A DNA stretch of 63,032 nucleotides, taken from positions 176,000 to 239,031 of the forward strand of contig MU130619.1 of the NCBI GenBank assembly GCA_015039465.1. Reading direction: 5' to 3'. Below the pieces are notes generated by a model. It had not been told where the DNA came from, ran no database searches, and saw only the letters and a program-made list of their open reading frames with translations. This document shows, piece after piece, positions 53,637 to 63,032 of the stretch. The position numbers were made by a program, and so were the translations under genes. This DNA is from Phlegmacium glaucopus (taxonomy: Eukaryota; Basidiomycota; Agaricomycetes; Agaricales; Cortinariaceae). Numbering within the stretch: position 1 is the first letter of the stretch; every line of letters begins with the position of its first letter.

Positions 53637-56600
53637 CTAAGCTTTCTGTCCTACACTGGCCGGTGAAGATCCTTGATACTTCTTAATCAAATCCCTCAAC
53701 CTGGCTTGTCCAAAAGCCAACTCTGTAGGTTTACTATCGGTATTGTTGTTAGCCACCGCCACCTGTGGTGATCCAGGTCGAGGAGAAACAGAAGAACCAG
53801 ATCTAGACCCAGAACCAGAACCTCCTAAACCAGAACCAGGCGTTGTCGATGCGAACGTTGTCGGCAATTTCACAACTGCGACTCTGGGTTGTGGGTGATG
53901 ACGATGATTATCCTGTTTGGAGTTTTGATGATGTGGTCTGACAAGTGAAGCGGTAGATGATAGAGTAGGTACTGCAAGTGAGGAAGATATTACTGCTGGA
54001 TCGGAGGTTGCTTTGATCAAGACGCCTGGCGGTCCAGTAACAGCTGCTTTCCCTATTCCTTTCGTTCCTCCAACACCTCTTTTTGTCGTCGGCAAATCGT
54101 GCAGCCTTCCAGCAGGAGGACCAGATGACGAACTAGGGGTTGACAAGTTAGCAGTGGGAGTGGTTTTGCCGCCTTGGAAGAAGTTTATCGTTGGTGTTGT
54201 CGTAGTTACCGGTCGTTTTTGCACCGCCACCACATTATCAGTCGATCGACTTGCTGCTGCTACTTTCCCTACTTTTCCTGCACCAGCAAGGACGCCAACA
54301 GAGGGAACTGGGAGAGTAGGTGTTGATGTCATCTTTTTAGGCCCACCACTTCCACCACTTCCACCGCTGTTTCCAGATAGTACAGTAGGAGTATACGCAC
54401 GAACATTCTTTAGGACAGGTGCAGGAGTCATCACAGCCGCCGAAAAGAGTTTCTTCTCCGCCCTCGCGGGTTTCGACGGCAGGGTCGGCAAAGAGTCCGA
54501 CACTTCCTCAACACCATTAGGCAACCGTTTTGGAACCTCCTTCACTTTATCCTTGATATGATTATTGGCTGCGGCCGCAGTCGTCGTCGTTTGACGACTC
54601 TGATTGTTGATTGCGCCGGAAGCCCATAACGAAGCCACAGAAGCAACTTTGCCACCCCTTCCACCACGTGCTGAGCGAATATCGTATTTGACTTGAGGAT
54701 CGATGGGAGGTTTAGATGGAGGAAACACGGGTAATTTTCCACCTGGGGGTTTGTAGCCTGAAGGCTTAGTCGTAGAAGGAGGTAGTTGTCGGCCTTTTGA
54801 TTGAGAAGTTGATGATTGTTTTTGGTCAGCGGTTTTCCAAACGTTGCGAGGAGCAGCAGCAGCAGCAGCAGCAGAAGGGCCGGGAGCGGGGGCAGATGCA
54901 ACAGCAGCAGAATAGGAAAGTGGTACCACACCAGCAGGTTTAGAAAAAAGTGAAGAAGGCGATGCTTTCCTGTTAATTCTCTCATGAGAAATGGAAGACA
55001 TAGCTCCGGCGGTTCCCTCAGACTTGGGCAGGTCCTTGTCTGCAGTTATGCCAGGCGGAGTCGAAGACCAAAGGTCCTGCACCCTCCGTGCCTCGTCTAT
55101 AACGGTCGCATCTCGGCTTAACAGCAGCGGCTTCCTGAAAATACTACTCGGGGAAGGCAACGAAATTGGATCCCGTTTCAAAGTTGTGATGGACACGAAT
55201 CCTGACGAACGTGGATTGGGAGAAGCGGACGCGACTTTGTCCTCATTCTTGATATTCTCATTTGCCACATCAGCTCCCCCATTGGCCGCAAGGTCAATTC
55301 GGACGTTGGTAGTAAGTACACCTCCTGGGGTAGTTGGCGAAGCAGAATTAGGAGATAAGGGGAAAAGCGGCAGAGCAGCAGACAACGGGGACCGTCCTAA
55401 AAATTGAACAGCAGCTCTCTGCTCATCTTCAAACAACGACCCATCCAAATCCCTAACCACACTCGGACTAGGAGGTATGATCTCTTCCTGAGGTGGTACC
55501 GCAGAATCAATCCCGCCCAACCAAGCAGCCACTCTACCCTTAGCAGCAGCAGAAGATTTGTTGCGCGATTTCTTGGTTTCGCCACTGCCATTACCGATAC
55601 CGTTCAGACGGTCCTTTTTCTTGCTAGAAGAACTTTTGAACTTTTCCTTGGTTTCTACCCCTCCTCCGCCTCCTCGTCTTGGCTTGCCTCTCTCTTGTGC
55701 AATCATCTCTGTGGGTGTGCTGACTTCTGCTCGTTGCCTCGTATGTCTGTGCAAACCACCGCCACCACTACGAGCACCTAACACCATCCTGTCGGAACCA
55801 CTATTTGAACCCTCTGATAGAGAGGCTGATCCAGCCCTATGCGTCCTCCCATCAAAGTCGGCTTCTCCATCTCCTTCTCCATCAGAATCACCAGTAGCAC
55901 CAGCAGCACCGCCACCATTGCTAAAGCCAAGACCAAAGCCAGCACCAGTACCACCAGTGTCTGGAAGTCCACTAGCCAACCCCTCACCGCCAAGTGTTAA
56001 ACTCGAAATTGCAGACTCGTTCAAAGGGTCAGGACTCTTCATCGGTATCGGTATCGGTGCTGAAGCACCATTTCCACCAACGCCACCAGCGCCACCACCA
56101 CTATCCGCCCCTTCTTCCCGCCCCTCCAAATCCAAATTCAGATCAGTATCAATAGGCGCTAACCTCGGATTCCCATTCCCAACCACAGTTGCTTTTACTG
56201 CTGCTGGAGACGTCGGCGACAACAATACATCCCTAACATCCCGTCTTCCAAGTTGATGATCTTTGAGAGCTTTCGTTTTCACCCCACGTCTTCTTCCGCC
56301 GTTCTCTTCGTTCTCGTCCTCGCTCGCCTCGGTAATGATATTGTTGTCACTGGTGTTATCCCAGGCTTCTAGATGTTTTCTGGTTCCTACTTCCGCTAAG
56401 AGCCGTCTTTCAAGGGCATCCAGACCACTCTCAGAGGTTAACAACTCAGGAGGGGTTTTACCCATTTTCGCCACAGTTGGTAACGTCTGCTTAAGGGGAC
56501 CAAGAACAGCCATCAAAGTAGGTGTAGGCGGCGTTTGATATGTGACTCCACCGGTAGGCTGTTGTGGTTCTTGAGGATAATAATCCCGAGCTTGAACAGC

Positions 56601-58694
56601 CTGGAGATCATGCACAGCAGCTGGGAACATAGACATCAAATCTCTCCTCTTCCTCCCTCCCTGCTGAGGCTCTTCGTGATCATGGTTCTCTGTGCTAATG
56701 ACATCATCGCCATTATCCCAACCCATCCTTCCCCTACCTCCAAGCTTGCCAGAAGGTACCGGTGGTCCGGGTAACGTCTTATTATTCAAATAATCCCAAT
56801 TGACTTCCCCATCAAGGCCTTCGAGAGTAGCAGCACCAGTGGCTTTCGGTAGATCTCCAGAAAGATCCCGACTCCGTTTAGCTACTTCATCAGCCATCTT
56901 CTCCAATTCTTCGACTCGTTCGCTCTTGGAGATAGTCAGGGAACCGAGCGCAGGATCTCGAGTGAATGAATGTTTGGGCGTCAGTTGAGGACGGGGGGAG
57001 TATAGCACGGCGTTGGAAGAAGGGTTTGGAACTGGATTAAAAAAACTATCCATCGGAGGTGTTACTGTAGGCGGAATGCCATGCACGAAAACTGGTTCTG
57101 GTAGAGATTCCACAATGGGGGTTTGGTAAGATATTGGAGGGAGATAAGATAGAGCAACAGGAGGTGATCCGGGAAGAGCCTCAGGAAAGAATGAATGCGG
57201 TGGTGGTGGAGTATGAGCATTTGCTGGTGCTTGCATAGGATGAAACTGTTGAAACGGTGGTAGTAATTGAGGACCGGGTGAAGTCACATAACCATGCGGA
57301 TATGCTTGAGGTAAAAGCAGAGGTGGTTCCATGGGCGGTAACCATGGTTGAATCTGTGTAGGGTCGATATATGCGCCTTGATTGGGGTAATAGGATGTAT
57401 AATCTGCGTATGGCGTACGTTCAAGTACGGGTCCGTGGTTCGCATAGGTATACGGCGTTGGTTGTTGTTGGATAAACGGGTCTAGTATTGGCTGTTGTGG
57501 AACGGCCATGGGATGAACCACATCAATGGGGATTTGAAGGATGATATCTTTGCTATTGAAAAGGAATCATGATCAAGACCCGGTTCAAAGGTAGAGAATT
57601 TAGTGAACAGACCTGCCGATACCCATACCTAACTTGACTTCGACTTCACACCGGATCTCAAAAAGGCTCTCGGTTCGCCTAGGTTGACCTCCCTCTTCTT
57701 TGCTTTCTCCGTCTAAGGTGCCGCCTTGAACCCCCCTGGCAAGTTTAGGAACATCAAAGACCAGATTGGCGACACCTTCCGCACCCGGGGGGATAATATA
57801 CTCTGGACCGCGGAATGGAACAGTTGTTAGAGTGTCCGAGATTTGAACTGTAGCTGGTTGCTGTAGTTGTTGACCAGGCAGGTAAAGCGTGCGTGTAAGC
57901 GTTAGAGTCAAGCTAGAGTTCTATACAACTATTATCAGCTTTAAAATAAAGGAAGGAAGAAAAAAGAAAGAGGAATCACCTTTTTGTTGGAATGATTCTT
58001 GACTTGAAGTTCCAAATAACCCATTCCACCAGCCACTACAGGTCCACCAATCATCCGTCCCTGCATCCACAATTTCCCATTATCGCCTACCACAATGGCT
58101 TCCGGTGGAGATTTATCATAGGGATATGCCTCGACAACGTCCACGGTCTTATTATCAACAACCAACTTCTTTTCATTTTTCCAATAAACACCGACGCTCG
58201 CTCGGAGTTCATACCTCACTTTTGCCAAACCGGATCCGAAAGAGATGGAAGAAGGAGATGAGGTTGGGATGGGTATACGGAATAGAAAAGTCGATTTTCC
58301 CCGTCTGGCCTGGTAGTAATGTTGTGGCAGAGGAGGGTCACCTAGCATTGGATATGCTTGAACGGCGTTTGAGGGCGGTAGACCTGGACCTTGGAAAAGG
58401 CGACGACTGTGGAGAAAAGTCGAAGTAGCAGAGTGGTCTCGAGATGAAAGTTCTGTTGAATGGTATCAAGATTGTGTTCATTCAGATACGTTTGACCAAC
58501 GAACCTTGTATAGCAAATAGCTCAACCATAAGGATCCCAATACCCAAACCTCTATCAGCTCTACATTCCATATCCAATTTTCCTGATACAAAGTTGCCAG
58601 CTACGAATGTAGGGTCCGAAAGAGTGGTCGTAATCTTGACTTTTGAATGATAGGGTGAAGAATTCATGGGCTCTGGTAATTCCGGAGTCGCCAT
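53637..58694 (-). CDS. Arrestin-domain protein with long disordered tail (intact copy D)
   Basis: Four exons: 58505-58694, 57980-58452, 57613-57920 and 53637-57552, with introns of 52, 59 and 60 nt; the sum is 4887 nt (1628 codons plus stop). Start MATPELPEPMNSSPYHSK. Arrestin N domain: KVKITTTLSDPTFVAGNFVS, GKLDMECRADRGLGIGILMV, ELFAIQE, LGDPPLPQHYYQARRGKSTF, VRYELRASVGVYWKNEK. Arrestin C domain: NSSLTLTLTRTLYLPG...FEIRCEVEVKLGMGIG, then DIILQIPIDVV. Residues from about 325 on are low-complexity Pro/Ser/Gly-rich with Lys/Arg patches. Fungal alpha-arrestins recruit Rsp5-type ubiquitin ligases to membrane transporters; no PPxY motif was searched for systematically. This is the only open copy of four in the window. 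Confidence 0.85.
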
Positions 58695-61310
58695 CGTTGA
58701 TTTCCTCGTAATCAACGAATCTTTCGGAAAGAAAAAAGAAAGTTCCTGTATCGATTCCCAAAGGTTTTCCGCGGTACCAAATTATTTCTTCAAGTGGGAA
58801 ACAAAGCAAGAAGTTGAAGTTGACACTTTATATGATGCAGTCCTGGAGATATCGGTATTGTTTGAAGCAAGTTGGCCTGCTGCTGAGGACTATAATATGA
58901 ATAAAGGGGGAACATTTGGATGTAGGAAATCCAGAGGATTTTTGTTTGTTTCACGAGCAATTAGAGGCCTCCATCGTTTGGGTTTGAAGAGCGAAACAGG
59001 AATTGGCAAGGAATCTACATCAGGTAATACAAGGGTTGACTCCAAATGTTCTCACACTCGCATACAATCAAACCAACGCTTGCTTCCTTGACAGAAGGCA
59101 GCATGCCTGCCATCTTTTTACCACTCCTTGTCTTCGTACACAGGGGCATGTCGAGGCTGTGCATATAGTGTGTGAAGATATCTTCTTCGACAACCAAGAG
59201 GCTTGCCTATCTATTTATATTATTTCCAATGGTACAGAAAACTAGGTATCGTCTCGGTTGTGTTGTGCTGAACATCCCATACAAGCTACTCCTTATTACG
59301 ACTCTCAAATGATGATGGTGAAATTACAGGATCTATGGCGATCGATACTTGGACACAGTTCAAAACTCCCGAAGCCGGCGGTCAATGTTAACGTTCAGCG
59401 ATGGGCTAATTGATACCTTCTTTTTCCCATGCCTCAAGGCCAAGAGGTTGTTCATTTGTCCCCCGTGTGTACTACTAGTGCCAATCCTGGACGATTTCTA
59501 ATCCCCGGTTTTCCTGATGAAAGCGATACCCAGTACGAGCCCCCACCATCATCCAACAGTCTAATCATCTAGTTCTTTAGCCTACGTTCTCCTTTTCGTT
59601 CGACTGACATGTTTAGGTGCCCTCACCCTCACCCTGTATTTTTTGTGACTTATTGTTTGCAAATCCGTTGCTCATAACACTTTGCGGTTGCTACTAATCG
59701 ACGGATTTTCAGTCAATGATAATATGTCATATAAAGAGGTACAAGATGAAACGGAAAACAAGTTTTATTGCGAACAGATGCGCAGGGCACCTGTGGAACA
59801 TCTTGTGGTTATCGCTGAGTCGTCCAAGCAATTCTGACAGTTCCTTGTGCTGACATCGCTCATCTCGATGTTTGACTTTTCCGGAAGGAGCACACATCAT
59901 CCGCAAGCGGGATGAAGCGCCCTACCGACCCCACCGAGAAGGAGCCCGCGCAAAGCAGCGCCTCCCACCGATTTACAATTTTTTAGATTTTTTATTCAAT
60001 CACGAAGGACCTCCGGAACGTCGCGCTTCTGTTGAGCTGTCGAGCTGGTAAGCAGTTTTAGAACAGTGTGCGCAAAGCAAACTTTAGTCTAGTGGTATCC
60101 ATCGAAGAGTCGGCCTGGGTAAATTGCGAAGTTTTAGCCAATGACAATTAGTGATGCGCGGGCAGGCTTGTGCTTCTAACGAAGTCCAAACACTGAATGC
60201 CGATTTCGCACTAATGCTGCTAAACCCTCTTGTCCCTCAAAGTCTCAGACTCGATACTTTATACACTACAGGTTCCCGTTGTGGATCATGTCCAGCACCC
60301 GTGCCATATCCGACTGGAGAAAGGCTCAGAAAGCAGAGAAGTGCGAGCGTTACCTCTCCTCGTCGACGCTTTCTTCCAAGTAATTGAACCCTGTGATCTA
60401 CCAAGCGATCAGGCAAAGCTGAGCTTCACTTCTTAGCCAGTGTTCGTCAACATGACAGTGGTGTGAGTTTCGAAACTGTTGTCTCGATGGGATTATTTTC
60501 AGTCGCCAACTGACTCCTTTCTCCCTACTTTCTCCTTACTTTCTCCTCAGCCTACGGATGGTCTCAAAGCCGAGAATATCCTATAGCCAACGTCTTTCCT
60601 TTCACCGAACACAAGGACAAATTCGGAAGAGTGGCGTTGCATCTATAACCAAGTATGTTCGTTTCGCGACCCATCAACACTAATAATAACGACTTTTCAA
60701 GAAATTGTCCGTTCTCAGTCCTGAATCCGTTCTCAGTCTCAGTCCACCTTCGAAACAACAAGGCCTGGTATTGGTGCACCTCCGTACATTTTGCTTCCAT
60801 TTGCAGGATTTTGACTTAGAGGTGTTTTTTTCCCCTGTTAAAATCAAACGCTTTCTGGGATCAAGAAAAGCTTCTCAAGCCACTACAGTTCTTGTTCCAA
60901 CTAATGCGCGTGAACCCGATGCTACTATTCGCCTTGCGTGTGTGGAGATTCCTTTGTTACTGTGTCATATGCGTTGGGGCCGTACTATCAGTGGCAACAT
61001 GCAGGATAACGAGCGACTCATGAAAATGAAAAAGGTGAACAATCTTTTTTGTCCTGCTTTCGACCAGTCTCGAATTAATCTGCAACACTGTAGATATCCG
61101 GACATATTTAGTACACCTACTGCAAGGCGAAGAACCGGACTTTTTAATGCAGACAAAACATTGAAGCAAACACGGAAGTGGACACAGATGGGCACTAGCG
61201 ATAAAGTGCAGGTCGCTGCCGGCTTACATGAGGATTCAAGTTGAAGAAATTTAGCTTTTACACAAATGATCAAATATATTCTTTGACTGAAATTTTATAA
61301 AAAGTGAGGG
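58695..61310. repeat. Segmental duplication copy D, intergenic part
   Basis: It is the reverse complement of about 18846-21410 (copy B) with a few percent divergence, and more distantly of copy A. It links the arrestin start (58694, minus) to what should be a GTPase start on the plus strand. The match to B in normal reverse-complement orientation ends at 61310 (GAGGG pairing with 18846-18850). Confidence 0.8.
60705..61244 (+). CDS. Hypothetical ORF in the arrestin/GTPase intergenic region
   Basis: An open frame of 179 codons (first ATG 60705), containing LRTFCFHLQDFDLEVFFSPV, KRFLGSRKASQATTVLVP and ISGNMQDNERLMKMKKVNN. Copy B keeps most of it as an open frame (19011-19388), but copy A does not. 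No domain or family was recognised. The frame may be fortuitous, helped by recent duplication. Confidence 0.25.
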   Translation: MSVLSPESVLSLSPPSKQQGLVLVHLRTFCFHLQDFDLEVFFSPVKIKRFLGSRKASQATTVLVPTNAREPDATIRLACVEIPLLLCHMRWGRTISGNMQDNERLMKMKKVNNLFCPAFDQSRINLQHCRYPDIFSTPTARRRTGLFNADKTLKQTRKWTQMGTSDKVQVAAGLHEDSS

Positions 61311-63032
61311 CTTGTTAACCAATTGATTGTTAGATTGTGTTACTAGTGAGAAAAGGATGTGTGTACGACAGTATTATATACAATCAGAGTTGACAATTCG
61401 TAATTTACGAGTTCTATTGTGAGATGTTTTAGTTGACAATCAAGGAAGAAATCTGAATAATTTATGTATGGTGTTAAACACCTTTTATATAGTCTTGTCA
61501 ACGGTACTATAGACGGGTTAAAGAAAGAAAGGAGAATTTTATAAGGTTGGGGTAACTAAGTAAGGGTAAATTTTGAGATCTTGTATACAATTTCACCCTT
61601 AAATTTTTATAGTACCAAGGGTTGGAAAATTGGGGTATAAATTATGTGTTGAGTTGTAACAAAACGACCCAACTTTCTTTCTCGACAACATTAAGAAGTG
61701 ATCTATCACGTCGACAACAAAAAAGTTAGTTCAGAAATTTTAGTCGAGGTCCGAGTACGTACAGACATGGTATATAAATCGGTTTATCAATAATTGTGTA
61801 TATTGTGAATGAAGCTTTGTATTGTATAGGGAACCCACCTATAAATTTGAGAAGTTTAGCAACTACTTATGAGACAAGTTTTAGTCAGGTTCGAAAAACA
61901 CCTCGAACAACGTAACGGAGTCTAGACGACAATGGAAGGAAGTACTCAACGAATTAAAATCGTTGTAGTTCTCTCAGTCAGAACCAGGTGTTTTGTTAGT
62001 GACCATGAAGTGTCTGAGTAGAAAGTGTCATTTTATAATTATGTTACTTGGTGTGTATGGTTCTGGACAGGGTGTAAGTAACTTTTTAAAGAAGAGACGA
62101 CGACACTAACCAGCCAGTAGTGAACAACCTTACGTCATGGATGGGTTTTGTAAAAAAAGACAGTCATTTAAACAAGAGATTTCCATTCATGATTGTATGG
62201 TCTAGCGTACTTCAACGAGGAAGTGTAAAAAACGGAAACTTGCGAGGTATTACTTGAGGACATGGTTGAAGTTGAGGACTCGTGGTGGTCGAAGTTTTGG
62301 TGCCCTTAGTACTTTCTATTTTGGTCCCAACGAGAGTTTATAGTAAAGCAAGAACTATAGTACGAGAGGTGCGACGGCACACTCCTATAGTTAGCTTGGT
62401 ATTGGGTTATGATCCTTTTCTTGACGAATGGGGGTAGCTACCTAATTCCCGACTCCTGAGCTAGACTCTAGTACCCGTACCTGCAGTCATAGACCGTGCT
62501 TGAAAGTGGTATATGGAGTGGAAAAGTGGTAAGCCTGATTTCTAGCATCCAAGAGGGCATCACAACGTTTCAGAAGCGTCCTAACAACAGAACGGACGCA
62601 ACCGAGCCGGCTAGTGCTCTTATGCCTTAGCTCATTTGTAACTAACGTCGCGGACTTAGACGAATCGTCACTCAACCCTCAAACTACTTCATCTGTAACG
62701 CTTTCTGTGAGAGCATCTACACTTGCAATTGCTATTCAGCCAGTTTCATGTAACACTGACAGTGGTTAATACCGGAAGACGATTGAACAACGATTGATTC
62801 ATCTTAAGATTAGGATGAATAGCGCAGAATGAATAGCGCTGTTTCGGTAGAGGAGAGCGTTGTAACAACTATACGGCGGACGAGTCTGTTGGGGTCTCAG
62901 TATCATCAGAGGTTGCGGCGTGCCGGGCATGGTCTCTTCACCTGCTCTAAGCTGACTATTGGAACCATGCTACTGCTACGGAACAAGCTAAAATAGTTTA
63001 TGAACAAAATCAGCAGCTAGTTCCCATCTTAA
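61311..63032. other. String-reversed segment (plain complement of 17131-18844); probable assembly artefact
   Basis: Read left to right, 61317-63032 equals the base-by-base complement of 17131-18844, not its reverse complement, with scattered substitutions and a net 2-bp indel. Sample: 17131 TTGGTTAACT against 61317 AACCAATTGA; 18811 ATACTTGTTT against 62999 TATGAACAAA. Polarity-reversed copies are not made by any known DNA process. The neighbouring 18846 onward is matched in normal reverse complement up to 61310, so the correct sequence would be this segment read backwards: a third GTPase copy on the plus strand, divergent from the arrestin gene. All ORFs in this stretch (for example 62487-62675) are meaningless. 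Confidence 0.93.

Noticed and set aside
54013..54561. Long ORFs on the plus strand opposite the arrestin tail (also 55558-56256)
   Set aside because: They are antisense shadows of a low-complexity Ser/Gly/Pro coding exon whose minus-strand frame is open for over 1290 codons.
62487..62675. 62-codon minus-strand ORF at the window end
   Set aside because: It lies in the string-reversed segment, so its sequence is not real DNA as written.

Overview
The window looks like a repeat-rich stretch of an Agaricomycete (Basidiomycota) genome. The evidence is introns of about 46-63 nt with GT(A/G)NG donors and CTNAC-type branch sites, the mix of transposons (Plavaka transposase, tyrosine-recombinase retrotransposon, chromodomain Ty3/gypsy, Tad-like LINE, hAT-type MITE), and a few recognisable single-copy host genes. 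There is one run of Ns (15153-15538). No rRNA, tRNA or CRISPR array was found. All identifications come from reading the sequence; no database search was run. || Layout. 1-5550: 3' end of a Plavaka-type transposase, then tandem-repeat and MITE-rich DNA. 5555-10880: segmental-duplication copy A (ERV41 scrap, GTPase exon scrap, arrestin pseudogene). 11132-12980: an ERV41/ERGIC-type pseudogene. 13726-18509: a dynamin/Era-like P-loop GTPase locus broken by an inverted second copy, a gap and a 56-nt tandem array. 18510-21545: duplication copy B. 22877-23198: hairpin element. 23772-39681: a tyrosine-recombinase (DIRS/Ngaro-like) retrotransposon, split by an 11.1-kb chromovirus (25043-36188) with a 5-bp target duplication. 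40325-42876: duplication copy C. 43070-49000: a LINE. 49922-53000: two host genes (COA6 and an unknown serine-rich protein). 53637-61310: duplication copy D, with the only intact arrestin-like gene. 61311-63032: a segment that cannot be natural as written. || Main discovery candidate. The 56-nt tandem array inside the GTPase gene is not a plain minisatellite. On the minus strand every unit is a complete 53-nt spliceosomal intron (GTAAGT donor, CTTAC branch site, TTTTGACAG acceptor) followed by exactly 3 nt before the next donor. Diverged units at both ends of the array keep the same 3-nt spacing. The upstream GTPase exons (301 codons) end in phase 0, the terminal exon (169 codons) starts in phase 0, and none of the 22 triplets is a stop. 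This reads as a gene with at least 22 consecutive single-codon microexons. In the near-identical units the variation is concentrated in the triplets, while the introns are almost invariant. || Other points. From about 61311 to the end the DNA is the plain (unreversed) complement of 17131-18844, which points to an assembly or processing error. The chromovirus carries two extra ORFs after integrase: a gag-like zinc-knuckle protein and a BTB/POZ-like domain protein. Across the retroelements, ten in-frame nonsense codons are all TGA and fit CGA-to-TGA (C-to-T) mutation. The arrestin/GTPase pair is divergently transcribed and has been copied four times; only copy D keeps an open arrestin gene.
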